The notes: generated by a model from the sequence alone, not told the origin. A stretch of DNA of 46,225 bases from Bdellovibrio sp. (GCA_013360185.1 JABWCO010000008.1:1-46225); one strand, 5' to 3'. Shown: positions 15,029-25,093, counted from the stretch's first letter. Made by a program: numbers and translations.

Positions 15029-17629
15029 ATGTCTAAAAAATTTCAACTAAAAAACGGCATGAAGGTCCTTTTCCTCGAGAGTCACAAGTCCCCGGTGGTC
15101 TCAGTTCAAATGTGGGTGAAAACAGGCTCTGCCGATGAAAAAAAGAATGAAGAGGGGATTTCTCACTTTATCGAGCATTTAGTTTTTAAAGGCACACGCA
15201 AGTACGGCGTAGGTGAAATTGCCTCGACGGTCGAGGGCTCTGGCGGAGAGTTAAATGCCTATACGTCCTTTGACCAAACCGTGTTTTATGTGACTATTTC
15301 GAAGCAATTTTCTGATGTTGCTTTGGACACCATTAGCGAAATGATGGGTTTTCCCACGTTTGATCCGAAAGAAATCGATAATGAGAGGGAAGTGGTGATC
15401 GAAGAAATCAAACGCGGCCAAGACAGCCCGGGGCGCAGAGCCAGCCAACTGTTATTTACAAACGTATTTAAAAAAAGCCCCTATGGAATTCCCGTCATTG
15501 GATACGACAAAGTCGTAAAAAAAGTTTCAGCTAAGAAAATTCGAGAGTTCTATCAATCACGCTATGTGCCGTCGAACATGTTCTTGGTAATTGCCGGGGA
15601 CTTTGAATCAAAAGAAATGAAAAAAAAGATTGAGCAAATGTTCGGAAGCTTTGCTCCGTACAAATTGCGCAAAGTCAGCCGAATCAAAGAACCAGCGCAA
15701 AAAGACATCCGCATCAAGGTGGAAACAACTAAATTTGAAAACACCACGGGATATCTTACCTGGAGAATTCCTAGCGTAAAACACAAAGACATTGCGGCCC
15801 TTGAGGTCCTGTCGGCAATCTTGGGGCAAGGTGACTCGTCCCGCTTAATGCAAAGCTTGCGCATTAAACAACCGCTGACCAACTCTGTGGGATCATTTAG
15901 TTATTCGATGCAAGAAGACGGACTGTTTGCGGTTTCCTTTAACCTAGAAAAGGAAAACCTGGCTAAGGCGGTAAGCGCACTTATTCCTGAAATCATGCGG
16001 TTAATAGAAGAGCCGCCTACTGCGGGTGAAATGCAAAAAGCCATTACCAATTTTGCCAGCCACGAAATTTATTCACTAGAAACTGTGGATAACATAGCTA
16101 GAAAAGCTGGCAGCAACGAATTTTACTATGGCGATCACGAATACTACAAAAAATATATGAAGCAGGTTTACACGTTAAAACCTGAAGACATCCAAAAGGT
16201 CGCCAAGAAATACTTTAAGCCCGACACCTTCGGCCTTTCGTTAATGACAAATATGGAAAAGAAAGGCGCTGAAAAGATTCTGAAATCATTTGCCAAAGAT
16301 CTTAAAAAATCTTTATTGACGGCGAAAATTGGCAAAACAAAAAATAAATTCACGCCGAAAAAATTTAACGTGAAAACTTCATCTGACAAAAACGTGCCTC
16401 AGACAGAAAGAATTGTGCTGTCGTCGGGCGCGACACTGCTTATTCGCGAACAAAAGGAAACACCTTACGTCGCGATGAAGGCCGCATTTTTAGGTGGAAC
16501 GCGTGTTGAGAAAGAAAATCAGACGGGTCTTACTGAAATGTTTTCGCGCAACTGGCTTTCGGGTTCTAAAAAGTTTTCTGAAGACGACATCAACCTAAGA
16601 GTTGACGAGATGGCGGCAGGGATTGGTGCCTTTGGTGGCAGAAACTCTGCGGGCCTGTCCATGGATTACCTTGCGCCCTTCGAAGACCGTATGGTTGAAG
16701 TATTTGCAGATTCATTGTTGGCGCCCCAGTTTCCTGAAAGTATTTTAGAACGCGAAAAAGTAATTATCAAAAATCAGATCAAATCGCGTAACGACAATCC
16801 GGCGCAAATTTGCATTCTTAATTTCATGAAAGAAATCTTTAAAGGTCACCCCTATGCCCGCGACGTTATGGGAACGGAGCAGACAGTTTCAGGGATTACT
16901 TCGGCCGACCTTAAGGGTTATTATGCCAAGACTGCCCATGCAAAAAATCTTACCTTTAGCGTGGTCGGCGACGTTAATAAGGCGAAATGGGTGGATTTAC
17001 TTGAAGGCATTACCAAACAATTGCCGAAAGGCGAAAAGATCACAAATAGCTTTCAGGCGGATCCGATTAAGGAAAGTAAGCATCTGTTTCAAGAGCTTAA
17101 AAAAGAACAAAGCCATATTATTGTCGGTTACCGCGGCCTAACCTTGTCAGATCCAGAACGCTATACGCTGGAAGTGATTCAGTCGATTTTAAGTGGTCAA
17201 GGCGGCAGACTGTTCCTTGAGTTGCGCGACAAAAATTCGCTGGCCTATTCGGTTTCACCCATGCACATGGAAGGAATCGAATGTGGATATTTCGGTGGAT
17301 ATATCGGTTGTTCGCCGGAAAAATCTGAAAAAGCGATTCAAATGTTAAAGGCTGAATTTAAAAAGCTGAGCGAGGCAAAGGTGGGTAAGGAAGAGCTGAC
17401 CCGCGCACAAAGATATTTAATCGGTCGGCATGATATTGAACTGCAAAGAAAAAGCACCATCTGCAATGCCGTTCTTTTTGACGACATTTATGGTTTAGAT
17501 TTCAAAGAAAGCCTGGATGTGGCAGATAAATACTTTGCTGTACAAGCTGAGGACATAAGAACGCTAGCGCAAAAGATTTTTTCTCAGCCAGCGGTTGTAA
17601 GTATCGTAGGACCGACGGACGTTAAATAG
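15029..17629 (+). CDS. M16-family zinc metallopeptidase, two-domain
   Basis: An 866-residue protein made of two tandem M16 (insulinase/processing peptidase) units. The first has the inverted zinc motif HFIEH (46-50) with the downstream glutamate pair in NEREVVIEEI, as needed for catalysis. The second unit, from about residue 450 (RIVLSSGATLLIREQKETPYVAMKAAFLGGTRV), lacks HxxEH and has the R/Y-type region QSILSGQGGRLFLELRDKNSLAYSV, typical of the non-catalytic half that closes the chamber. No signal peptide is seen (MSKKFQLKNGMKVLF), so it is cytoplasmic or exported by another route. Such enzymes degrade peptides. It is convergent with the next gene, overlapping by eight bases. Confidence 0.93.
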   Translation: MSKKFQLKNGMKVLFLESHKSPVVSVQMWVKTGSADEKKNEEGISHFIEHLVFKGTRKYGVGEIASTVEGSGGELNAYTSFDQTVFYVTISKQFSDVALDTISEMMGFPTFDPKEIDNEREVVIEEIKRGQDSPGRRASQLLFTNVFKKSPYGIPVIGYDKVVKKVSAKKIREFYQSRYVPSNMFLVIAGDFESKEMKKKIEQMFGSFAPYKLRKVSRIKEPAQKDIRIKVETTKFENTTGYLTWRIPSVKHKDIAALEVLSAILGQGDSSRLMQSLRIKQPLTNSVGSFSYSMQEDGLFAVSFNLEKENLAKAVSALIPEIMRLIEEPPTAGEMQKAITNFASHEIYSLETVDNIARKAGSNEFYYGDHEYYKKYMKQVYTLKPEDIQKVAKKYFKPDTFGLSLMTNMEKKGAEKILKSFAKDLKKSLLTAKIGKTKNKFTPKKFNVKTSSDKNVPQTERIVLSSGATLLIREQKETPYVAMKAAFLGGTRVEKENQTGLTEMFSRNWLSGSKKFSEDDINLRVDEMAAGIGAFGGRNSAGLSMDYLAPFEDRMVEVFADSLLAPQFPESILEREKVIIKNQIKSRNDNPAQICILNFMKEIFKGHPYARDVMGTEQTVSGITSADLKGYYAKTAHAKNLTFSVVGDVNKAKWVDLLEGITKQLPKGEKITNSFQADPIKESKHLFQELKKEQSHIIVGYRGLTLSDPERYTLEVIQSILSGQGGRLFLELRDKNSLAYSVSPMHMEGIECGYFGGYIGCSPEKSEKAIQMLKAEFKKLSEAKVGKEELTRAQRYLIGRHDIELQRKSTICNAVLFDDIYGLDFKESLDVADKYFAVQAEDIRTLAQKIFSQPAVVSIVGPTDVK

Positions 17630-18722
17630 TCTGTCGCAGATCGTGAATAATTTTGTCATTCAGACGAATGACTCCTTCAATTCTGCCCCGGGCATCAAAG
17701 GCCTTGGGGCTTTGTCCCAAGTCTTCGGTGAAATTCTTTAACAGAACCCTAAAGACCTTATCGGGAAGTGACTTGCGATAAGCCTCGTCATGAATTTTAT
17801 CTTTACTCAGCGACCATAGCTCCCAGCGAACCGGCAAGAAAGGGAAATAGAGGTCGCTGTTAACAAAGACCACGAACTCCATTTTTTCTTTCCATGTTTG
17901 CATATTGAGCGGATCTAGTCCGGCATCCATGTCACGCATTTGCAAGGACGCGACCGAGTTTTCCTGGGCAGGGGTTGCAAGATTTTCCAGTCCCTCTCGA
18001 ATAGCTTTAGGATTTTTGGTGGTTATCCAAACTAAGGTATCGGCGAAAACTTCGTGATAGGCGTAACGCACGCGTTTTAAGTTTATAAAATCTTCGGCCA
18101 ATTTTTTTAAACGATTATTTTCCGCAACAGCAGTGCTCCACTCAGCGCTTTTATCGTTCTGCTTTTGCAATTTCTTAAGCAGCATATCGTTGGCTAAGAG
18201 CTCTTTTTCTAAGGCCAAACCGTATTTACGCATTTCGCGATATTCTGGCGAATTGGCCACCAGGTTTTTTTCAAATATTGCATGCCCATATTCGTGTATT
18301 AAGATATTGCGATTGGCCTTTTTTGAAAAAGGCTGAAAGTCCGGAGGCCGCACCCCGACTGACACTGAAAAATCACGGTCATCGAAGGCCGAAAAAATAT
18401 GGGCGGTATCGATTTTAATTTTCGTCTCTGTCGGTGCTAATAACGGCGCAATGTCGGCATCAATTCTTGTGATAATTTGTGCGTAGGTTTCAATGGGCTC
18501 AGCCAAATCTTCAGCGCGCGGATCTATCTGCAGTCGTCCACCTAAGGCATATTCGAAAGCGAATACTCGAGAACAGGAATTAGTGCTTTCGGCGGCTCGG
18601 GCCACGGGGGAACAAAATGCGCTTGCCAGCGACAAAAAGGTCAACAGTCTTAAGGCTTTAAAGTAATTCCCAGGGCTCATACAAAGCAGTGTTTCAAGGA
18701 TCGTGCTAAACGGGCGTCTCAT
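17622..18722 (-). CDS. Secreted putative zinc metalloprotease (HExxH)
   Basis: About 366 residues from the first ATG at 18722. An alternative ATG at 18680 gives a tighter signal peptide (MSPGNYFKALRLLTFLSLAS ... ARA), and the track start at 18743 is a TTG; no start has a clear ribosome-binding site. The motif ILIHEYGHAIFEKN is the HExxH zinc site plus flanking residues, and a later glutamate in YAYHEVFADTLVWIT is a possible third ligand, as in gluzincins (HExxH...E). The rest matches no family I can name. The predicted location is periplasm or outside the cell. Metalloprotease activity is inferred from the motif. Confidence 0.65.
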   Translation of the reverse strand: MRRPFSTILETLLCMSPGNYFKALRLLTFLSLASAFCSPVARAAESTNSCSRVFAFEYALGGRLQIDPRAEDLAEPIETYAQIITRIDADIAPLLAPTETKIKIDTAHIFSAFDDRDFSVSVGVRPPDFQPFSKKANRNILIHEYGHAIFEKNLVANSPEYREMRKYGLALEKELLANDMLLKKLQKQNDKSAEWSTAVAENNRLKKLAEDFINLKRVRYAYHEVFADTLVWITTKNPKAIREGLENLATPAQENSVASLQMRDMDAGLDPLNMQTWKEKMEFVVFVNSDLYFPFLPVRWELWSLSKDKIHDEAYRKSLPDKVFRVLLKNFTEDLGQSPKAFDARGRIEGVIRLNDKIIHDLRQTI

Positions 18723-18801
18723 TTTGAGAATATCAAGGACCAAGGCCCAGAATCTTTAAATCTTTAACCGAAAACGACCTTGTTTTTGTTAATATAGATA
18801 T

Positions 18802-19437
18802 ATGAAACAAAAGCCGCAGCACGCGTCAGTAGAGCTTTTTGTAAGTCCACAGATTTTTTTTCAGGAGCTTGTTCAGAAGGGTTTATCCCAACGCAAGATC
18901 CAAACCTACCCGTTCGTAGAAAGCTATCTCGTCAATCTTTTGCAACACTATCTAGATGCGCGAAATCTTTTCGACAGTAAATACGAAAATGAAAGTGGGC
19001 AGAGGGCTCCGCAGACCTTAGCTGAAACTTATTTGCTGGCGCAAAGTGCCGAGCCACAAATAAAGGCCGAACTCTTGCGCAAACTGGGCGATCGAACTTT
19101 GTATATCAGTGGCTTCTTTGGCGACTCTCTGTCGCGCAAGATTGTTGATATTGATTATTATGCCGACATTGGCGGCGCGGCCTATGCTTCTTTGGCTCAC
19201 TGCACACGCGAAGACACATTGGCAAAAGTCTATGGAACTTTTGCCGAGAGATTCTTAGAGTTCGTCGATGTTCTGACCTATATTAGCCATCATTCATTCA
19301 TCAAAAGCGATCAGAGCATTCTGCGCCTGTACGATAGGTATATGCGCACGGGCTCAGCTTTAGCGAAAGAAAAACTTGTGGAAATGGGAGTTTTAACTCT
19401 GCCGCAAGACCAAGTAAAGCTTGGCAAGCAAGGCTGA
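18802..19437 (+). CDS. Conserved hypothetical protein, helical
   Basis: A 211-residue, mostly helical soluble protein, with start ATG at 18802. It contains PFVESYLVNLLQHYLDARNLFDS, TLAETYLLAQSAEPQIKAELLRKLGDRTLYISGFFGDSLSRK and DIDYYADIGGAAYASLA. No signal peptide, membrane helix or metal motif was seen. It sits directly upstream of tatB with 18 bases between and probably shares its transcript, but no functional link is shown. I do not assign a function. Confidence 0.65.
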   Translation: MKQKPQHASVELFVSPQIFFQELVQKGLSQRKIQTYPFVESYLVNLLQHYLDARNLFDSKYENESGQRAPQTLAETYLLAQSAEPQIKAELLRKLGDRTLYISGFFGDSLSRKIVDIDYYADIGGAAYASLAHCTREDTLAKVYGTFAERFLEFVDVLTYISHHSFIKSDQSILRLYDRYMRTGSALAKEKLVEMGVLTLPQDQVKLGKQG

Positions 19438-19455
19438 TTCCTCTATTCTGACGCC

Positions 19456-19794
19456 ATGTTCGGCTTAGGTATGTCTGAAATTATTTTCCTCGGCTTGTTG
19501 GCTCTGATTGTGATCGGACCCAAGGAGCTTCCAGAGTTGGCGCGCACCATTGGTCGCTTCATGAATGAGCTTAAGCGTAGCACCAACGTCCTTACTGACG
19601 AACTTAAACAGCAAGCCCGTTTTGATATCAACGAAATGCCCAAGAAAAATTCCCCGCCCACAACGGTTCCCGCGGAAGGCGCGAATGCCGAGTTGACGGT
19701 GAATCCAACATTGAATGCAACAGAGCCGCAACAAATGTCTTTCGCGGATCCATCCCCTGATAAAGATCCCAAAGACGGAGCAAAAAACTCATGA
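19456..19794 (+). CDS. tatB: Twin-arginine translocase subunit TatA/TatB
   Basis: A 112-residue protein with one N-terminal membrane helix (MSEIIFLGLLALIVIG), the hinge GPKELPELAR, an amphipathic helix (TIGRFMNELKRSTNVLTDELKQ) and a flexible proline-rich tail. This is the TatA/TatB plan; the glutamate in the membrane helix (MSE), the longer amphipathic region and the position before tatC favour TatB. It helps TatC recognise folded twin-arginine substrates. It overlaps tatC by four bases. No second TatA-type gene is in this cluster. Confidence 0.88.
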   Translation: MFGLGMSEIIFLGLLALIVIGPKELPELARTIGRFMNELKRSTNVLTDELKQQARFDINEMPKKNSPPTTVPAEGANAELTVNPTLNATEPQQMSFADPSPDKDPKDGAKNS

Positions 19795-20552
19795 GAAGCG
19801 AAGAACTAGATTCGCGCGCCCAATCTTTATACGAACACTTGGCAGAGTTGCGTAAGCGCTTAGTAAACTGCGCCTTCATAATGATCATAGCCACTGGCGC
19901 TTGTTACGGTTTCAGTGAAAAGATTTTTAATTTTGTCCGAGCGCCAATCATTCCTTTTTTGCCGGGTGGCGGTTTGATTTATACGGGCCCCATGGACAAG
20001 TTTATCGCGCATTTGAAGTTGTCATTAATGTGCGGAGTTTTAATTTCTTGCCCGTTTTTACTTTATCAAGTTTGGAAGTTCGTAGCTCCGGGCCTGTACT
20101 CTAAGGAGCGCAAGTACACCTTAGGTTTCATTCTTTCGGGAACCCTGTTGTTTTTTATGGGCGCAGTGTTTTCGTATTATGTGGTTTTGCCGATGGCATT
20201 TCAATTCTTGATGACCTTCGGTGGTGACACCGACAAGCCGATGATTTCTATCGATCAATACATGGGGTTCTTTACGCAAATGTGTCTTATGTTTGGCGTG
20301 GCTTTTGAGCTTCCCCTGGTAATTGTCGTGCTAGGAATGCTTGGTATCGTCAGTCAATCGTTCCTAAAAAAGCATCGTCGTTATGCTGTGATGACGATTT
20401 CAGTGATTGCCGCCGTGATCACGCCGCCGGATTTATTAAGTATGATTATGATGCTAATTCCGATGCTGTTGTTATTTGAGGCCGGGGTTTTCATTGTCGG
20501 AATTTTTGAAAAAAAACGAAATGAGGAAAGCGCAGTCAACATGCGCGAATAG
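19791..20552 (+). CDS. tatC: Sec-independent protein translocase TatC
   Basis: A 253-residue inner-membrane protein with six predicted helices. Signature segments are HLAELRKRLVNCAFIMIIATG at the N-terminus, FVAPGLYSKERKYTL in the first cytoplasmic loop and the C-terminal helices around AVITPPDLLSMIMMLIPMLLLFEAGVFIVGIF. TatC is the receptor for twin-arginine signal peptides. It is translationally coupled to tatB (ATGA overlap). Confidence 0.97.
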   Translation: MRSEELDSRAQSLYEHLAELRKRLVNCAFIMIIATGACYGFSEKIFNFVRAPIIPFLPGGGLIYTGPMDKFIAHLKLSLMCGVLISCPFLLYQVWKFVAPGLYSKERKYTLGFILSGTLLFFMGAVFSYYVVLPMAFQFLMTFGGDTDKPMISIDQYMGFFTQMCLMFGVAFELPLVIVVLGMLGIVSQSFLKKHRRYAVMTISVIAAVITPPDLLSMIMMLIPMLLLFEAGVFIVGIFEKKRNEESAVNMRE

Positions 20553-20580
20553 GGCCGCACCAGGTTCAAGGAGGATTCGG

Positions 20581-21267
20581 GTGTTATTTCTATTAAGTCT
20601 TTTATTTGTTACCAATATTTCCCACGCCAGCGAAGAGACGTGTCCTTATACCGTCGAGCGCCGTGAAGAAATTCAGTTTCAGCAACTATGGTCCGAAGAC
20701 TCACAGAGCTGTTATTTCTCCGTAAGCCCACGCGATGCTTACGTCGACTTGATTTACAGAGATTACTTATTTTCTTCCAGTGGTCTGTTTATGGTCTTTA
20801 ATTCTTACGGCCCAGGAGACGAGGCGCAGACCACGGCAGCGCGTGAGTTCTATATGTTTCCGCGAACCAGAAGCACCTTCGTGGCGCAATGGGATGATGA
20901 AAATCGCGAGTTGAAGGTCACACATGTAACCGGTGATCAGTTTGTGTTTAATTACAAGCGCGCCAACTTGAAAAGCATCACGCGTGCGAATATCACGGTC
21001 GCTCCCGATGTCGTGCCAACAAATCGCGGCGGTATTGAGATTTCAAACTTTCAAGGCTTGATCTTAGATGGCGGCTTTAAACAAGGTGGCGCCCCGACGG
21101 GGAGCCCTAATGCGACATCTGTATTTAAGGATGTCGCAGGCAAGACCTGCGCCGTGAAAAACGCTGAGGTGTTCAAATATACAAGTCAGGGTGATGTCAT
21201 TTTTAGATTCGATGACAAGGGTCTTAAAAGCTTTCTGAGGGGCCGCTGTTCAAGCTTAAGTTTTTAA
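20581..21267 (+). CDS. Small secreted hypothetical protein
   Basis: The GTG at 20581 lies six bases after AAGGAGG, a near-perfect ribosome-binding site, and yields a 228-residue protein with signal peptide VLFLLSLLFVTNISHA followed by SEETCPYTV. The track start at 20476 lies inside tatC and is rejected. Paired cysteines (TCPYTV, QSCYFSV, KTCAVKN, RGRCSSL) suggest disulfides in the periplasm. Beta-rich composition; no recognised family. It is 28 bases after tatC and is followed by a bidirectional terminator. Confidence 0.65.
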   Translation: MLFLLSLLFVTNISHASEETCPYTVERREEIQFQQLWSEDSQSCYFSVSPRDAYVDLIYRDYLFSSSGLFMVFNSYGPGDEAQTTAAREFYMFPRTRSTFVAQWDDENRELKVTHVTGDQFVFNYKRANLKSITRANITVAPDVVPTNRGGIEISNFQGLILDGGFKQGGAPTGSPNATSVFKDVAGKTCAVKNAEVFKYTSQGDVIFRFDDKGLKSFLRGRCSSLSF

Positions 21268-21271
21268 AAGA

Positions 21272-21297
21272 AAAAGAGGGTTTTCAAACCCCCTTTT
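21272..21297. terminator. Bidirectional terminator between convergent genes
   Basis: AAAAGAGGG and CCCCCTTTT (one mismatch) enclose an eight-base loop, with A-tract on one side and T-tract on the other, so it can serve both the tat cluster and the carboxylase operon. Confidence 0.8.
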
Positions 21298-21302
21298 GCG
21301 TT

Positions 21303-21830
21303 CTACGGTTCTTCAAATTTAATCAGTACAGCTCCGGATTCTACCGAGTCGCCCTGTTTTACTTTGATCTCTTTGATTTTTACATCACGGGATGCGCGCA
21401 TTTCATTTTCCATTTTCATCGCTTCCATGATCAATAATGGCTTATTCGCTTTAACAACTTCTCCTTCTTTAACGAAGATCTCGATAATTTTACCCGGCAT
21501 GCCGGATTTCAGTTCAAGATCGCCACCAAAGCCGCCACCTTTTTTCAAAGACTCATGCAGAAGCATTTCATCATTGAATACTTTGATGGTACGGAACGAG
21601 TTACGAGTAAACACAGTGTATTCAGTGTCTTGCCCGATCACGTCAATAAGGTATGATTTCCCGTCGAAAAGGAAGCTGATGTATTGTTCAGCTTCTTTAT
21701 AGTCGTTTTTCGAGATGTCATAATGGATCCACTCTTTGCCCTCTTCTTGCAAAGAAAGCTTCCAAGCGTTGCGTTGTTCGTTCACATTCACTTTAAATTT
21801 TTTGCCTTTAAGCTCTGCTTCAAAGTACAT
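21303..21830 (-). CDS. Biotin carboxyl carrier protein of acyl-CoA carboxylase
   Basis: A 175-residue protein ending in a biotinyl domain: MPGKIIEIFVKEGEVVKANKPLLIMEAMKMENEM, with biotinylated lysine K139 in EAMKM, and DSVESGAVLIKF as the closing strand. The N-terminal 95 residues form a small beta domain (YFEAELKGKKFKVNVNE, WIHYDISKNDYKEAEQYISF), probably the docking domain. It carries the carboxylated biotin between the biotin carboxylase (four bases upstream in the operon) and the carboxyltransferase. Confidence 0.92.
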   Translation of the reverse strand: MYFEAELKGKKFKVNVNEQRNAWKLSLQEEGKEWIHYDISKNDYKEAEQYISFLFDGKSYLIDVIGQDTEYTVFTRNSFRTIKVFNDEMLLHESLKKGGGFGGDLELKSGMPGKIIEIFVKEGEVVKANKPLLIMEAMKMENEMRASRDVKIKEIKVKQGDSVESGAVLIKFEEP

Positions 21831-21833
21831 CCG

Positions 21834-23336
21834 TTACGTCCTTAGTTGAAGCTTGCGACCGACGCGCTTCCAGTTAGAAGTCAAATTCAGCTGACGAACA
21901 TCTTTCGATTTACGATTGTTATACGCAGTAATGGCGGCTGCGATCAAAAATACCGGGTCTTCAACTTCTTTAAAGATTTGCGGTTCGATCACCTCAAAGT
22001 TCTTTTCAATAAATTGAGTCGTATAAGTACCATCGCGGAATTTTGCATTATCAAGAATTGATTTATGCAAAACGATATTTGTCTTGATCCCTGTTAATAC
22101 GAACTCGCTGAGCGCGCGTTGCATTCTGTCGATAGCTTCTTCACGCGTTTCACCCCAGGTAATTACTTTAGCAATCATCGGATCATAATAAATAGGAACT
22201 TCGTAGCCAGGGTAGGCATAGGAATCCACGCGCATAAACGGACCTTGCGGGTGGCGACAAGCGCGAATGACCCCGGGGTGCGGTTTATAGGTAATTGGAT
22301 CTTCGGCGCAGATGCGCGCTTCAATCGCGTGACCTTTTTGTTTGATGTCTTCTTGTTTGAACGACAAATGTTTGCCCGCGGCCACCTGAATTTGCTCTTT
22401 GACCAGGTCATAACCCGTGACGATTTCTGTAATCGGATGTTCCACTTGCAAGCGAGTGTTCATTTCCATGAAATAGAAATCTTTAGTGGTGTTATCAAAA
22501 ATAAATTCGATCGTTCCCGCGCCGACATAATTAATTTGCTTAGCAGCGCGGACAGAAGCCTCGCCCATGCGTAAGCGAACTTCGTGTGGCACCGATGGAG
22601 ATGGGCACTCTTCGATGATTTTTTGATGACGACGTTGTACTGAACATTCACGTTCAAACAAGTGCACGTGGTTTCCATGTTTGTCGCCGAACACCTGGAT
22701 TTCGATATGCTTCGGATCATTGACGAACTTTTCAATGTACACCGTGGGATCAGCGAAATAGTTTTGACCTTCGGAACGACACGCACGGAAGGCGCTTTCC
22801 AGTTCATCCATTTGACGAACCACGCGCATGCCTTTTCCGCCCCCGCCGGCCGAAGCCTTAATGATTACTGGCAGGCCGATTTTTTCGGCAACTTTGGTGG
22901 CCTCTTCAACCGTCTCAACGCCACCATCGCTGCCCGGAACCGTAGGCACGCCGGCTTTTTTCATCAAAGCTTTTGCTGAAAGCTTATCACCCATGGCTTC
23001 GATATTTGCCACAGTGGGGCCGATAAATGTAATCCCGGCTTCTTCCAGAGCTTTGGCAAAGGTCGTATTTTCAGAAAGAAATCCATATCCCGGATGAACC
23101 GCATCGACGCCCGCTTTTTTTGCGACCTCGATGATTTTTCTATAATTTAAATAGCTCTCTTTAGAAGGTGAGGGCCCAATGTGGTACGCCTCATCCGCCA
23201 AGAAAACGTGTAAGCTGTCGCGATCTGCATCGGAAAATACCGCCACAGATCCGATTCCTAATTCGCGGCAAGCGCGAGTCACGCGAATGGCGATTTCTCC
23301 GCGGTTGGCGATTAGGATTTTTTTAAATAATGCCAT
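21834..23336 (-). CDS. accC: Biotin carboxylase subunit
   Basis: A 500-residue ATP-grasp enzyme. N-terminal domain FKKILIANRGEIAIRVTRACRELG, ATP-grasp glycine loop KASAGGGGKGMRVV, ERECSVQRRHQK, catalytic region FYFMEMNTRLQVEHPITE and the C-terminal EARICAEDP...PHPGVI domain are all present. It carboxylates biotin with ATP and bicarbonate. The length is slightly greater than AccC of fatty-acid synthesis and shorter than fused propionyl-CoA carboxylase alpha chains. The operon context with a PccB-type subunit suggests a propionyl- or other acyl-CoA carboxylase. Confidence 0.95.
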   Translation of the reverse strand: MALFKKILIANRGEIAIRVTRACRELGIGSVAVFSDADRDSLHVFLADEAYHIGPSPSKESYLNYRKIIEVAKKAGVDAVHPGYGFLSENTTFAKALEEAGITFIGPTVANIEAMGDKLSAKALMKKAGVPTVPGSDGGVETVEEATKVAEKIGLPVIIKASAGGGGKGMRVVRQMDELESAFRACRSEGQNYFADPTVYIEKFVNDPKHIEIQVFGDKHGNHVHLFERECSVQRRHQKIIEECPSPSVPHEVRLRMGEASVRAAKQINYVGAGTIEFIFDNTTKDFYFMEMNTRLQVEHPITEIVTGYDLVKEQIQVAAGKHLSFKQEDIKQKGHAIEARICAEDPITYKPHPGVIRACRHPQGPFMRVDSYAYPGYEVPIYYDPMIAKVITWGETREEAIDRMQRALSEFVLTGIKTNIVLHKSILDNAKFRDGTYTTQFIEKNFEVIEPQIFKEVEDPVFLIAAAITAYNNRKSKDVRQLNLTSNWKRVGRKLQLRT

Positions 23337-23388
23337 AAAGTTTCCTTAATATCGTTTCTTATTCCAGCTTCCGTACAACGGCGTTTCG

Positions 23389-24957
23389 CTACAAAGGAAT
23401 ATTGCCGTGTTTTTTCGCCGGAGTAATATCGCGTTTATGTTTTAGCATCTCTAAAGAATCAATAATGCGTTTGCGAGTCATCGCAGGTTCAATAACTTCA
23501 TCCGTGTAACCAAGTTCTGCGGAAATATATGGATTGCTGAACTTCGCTTCGTATTCTGCTGTCAAACGCGCTTTTTCTGCGACAGGATCTTTCGCTTTAT
23601 TGATTTCTTCGCGACTGATAATGCTAACTGCGCCCTCAGCACCCATCACGGCGATTTCCGCAGAAGGGTAGGCCAAGTTCACATCTGAACGCAGAAGCTT
23701 CGAGCCCATCACGATATAAGCACCACCGTAAGCTTTGCGCGTGATCACAGTGATTTTCGGCACGGTGGCTTCAGCGTAAGCATAAAGAAGTTTTGCGCCA
23801 TGAGTGATAATGCCGTTCCACTCTTGATCTTTACCAGGCAAGAAGCCGGGAACGTCGACGAAGGACACAACCGGAATATTGAAAGCATCACAGAAGCGGA
23901 TAAAACGAGCCGCTTTGCGAGAAGCCTCAATATTCAAACAGCCCGCAAGAATATTTGGTTGGTTTGCAACAATGCCGACCGGACGCCCATTAAAGCGGGC
24001 ATAACCCACAATAATATTCTGTGCGAAGTGTTTGTGAACTTCTAAGAAATAACCTTCATCCACACACTCTGTGATGACAGAAAGCATGTCATAAGGTTTT
24101 TTTGGATTTTCTGGAATCAAAGTGTTTAATGCTTCCGTCACACGATCTGGACGATCGTTTGTCGGCAAAGCAGGAGCATCATCTAAATTGTTCGAAGGAA
24201 GGAAGTTCATCAATTCACGGATCAACAATAGGCAATGCTTGTCGTCTTCTGCGGCAAAGTGCGCAACACCTGATTTTGCAGAATGCGTAGTCGCTCCACC
24301 GAGCTCTTCTTTGGTGACCTCTTCATGTGTTACCGTCTTAATAACATCGGGGCCCGTGACGAACATGTAGCTCGTATTTTTCACCATGAAGACGAAGTCA
24401 GTGATCGACGGAGAATAAACCGCACCACCAGCACAAGGCCCCATGATCGCCGTGATCTGAGGTACCAGGCCAGAAGCCATAGTGTTGCGAGTAAAGATAT
24501 CCGCATAACCCCCCAGGGACTCGATACCTTCTTGAATGCGCGCTCCACCAGAGTCATTGATAGAAATAAATGGAGCGCCATTTTTCATGGACAGATCCAT
24601 CACTTTACAAATTTTGTTGGCTTGGGTGCGAGACATAGATCCACCAATAACGGTGAAGTCCTGAGAAGAGACATAGACAAGTTTGCCGTTGATGCGGCCG
24701 TAACCCGTGATAACACCGTCACCCGGAACGACGGTTTTATCCATGCCGAAGTTTGTACAACGGTGAGTAACAAAACGGTCCATTTCTACAAAGCTGCCTG
24801 GATCAACCAAAACATCAATGCGTTCACGGGCAGTTAAGCGTCCACCTTGCTTATGTTTAGCAATGCGTGAAGCGCCTCCGCCAGCCATGGCGGCTTCATT
24901 TCTTTTTTCAAGGTCGTTAAGGCGAGCTTGAATGCCAGACGAAATTTCTGTGCTCAT
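23389..24957 (-). CDS. pccB: Acyl-CoA (propionyl-CoA type) carboxyltransferase
   Basis: A 522-residue fused alpha/beta carboxyltransferase of the PccB/methylcrotonyl type. The N-terminal crotonase-fold half contains [23 protein letters not shown] and [20 protein letters not shown], then [16 protein letters not shown]. The C-terminal half has [42 protein letters not shown] and [14 protein letters not shown]. It moves the carboxyl group from biotin to acyl-CoA. The substrate cannot be fixed from sequence alone. It is the first gene of the three-gene operon, with an upstream GGGGTTAGTCCCC hairpin at about 24978-24990 and AAGGAA before the ATG. Confidence 0.95.
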   Translation of the reverse strand: MSTEISSGIQARLNDLEKRNEAAMAGGGASRIAKHKQGGRLTARERIDVLVDPGSFVEMDRFVTHRCTNFGMDKTVVPGDGVITGYGRINGKLVYVSSQDFTVIGGSMSRTQANKICKVMDLSMKNGAPFISINDSGGARIQEGIESLGGYADIFTRNTMASGLVPQITAIMGPCAGGAVYSPSITDFVFMVKNTSYMFVTGPDVIKTVTHEEVTKEELGGATTHSAKSGVAHFAAEDDKHCLLLIRELMNFLPSNNLDDAPALPTNDRPDRVTEALNTLIPENPKKPYDMLSVITECVDEGYFLEVHKHFAQNIIVGYARFNGRPVGIVANQPNILAGCLNIEASRKAARFIRFCDAFNIPVVSFVDVPGFLPGKDQEWNGIITHGAKLLYAYAEATVPKITVITRKAYGGAYIVMGSKLLRSDVNLAYPSAEIAVMGAEGAVSIISREEINKAKDPVAEKARLTAEYEAKFSNPYISAELGYTDEVIEPAMTRKRIIDSLEMLKHKRDITPAKKHGNIPL

Positions 24958-25044
24958 ATGATTCCTTTTTTGGGGGACTAACCCCTTTAAAAACAGGGAA
25001 TCAATCTACCATGTGAAACAAAGGAATCATCTAAAATGAGAGAC

Positions 25045-25069
25045 GCGGAGCGCACAATTTATGCTCCGC
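25045..25069. repeat. Hairpin downstream of the subtilase gene
   Basis: Perfect 7-base arms GCGGAGC and GCTCCGC enclose an 11-base loop, 25 bases past the subtilase stop. Lacking a T-run, it is at best a weak terminator or a 3' end stabiliser. Confidence 0.4.
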
Positions 25070-25093
25070 AATAATTGATCTATGCTATTGAAA

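Noticed and set aside
21846-24837. Several + strand ORFs of 70-184 residues across the carboxylase operon
   Set aside because: They lie antisense to clear accC and pccB genes; no ribosome-binding sites or domain patterns.
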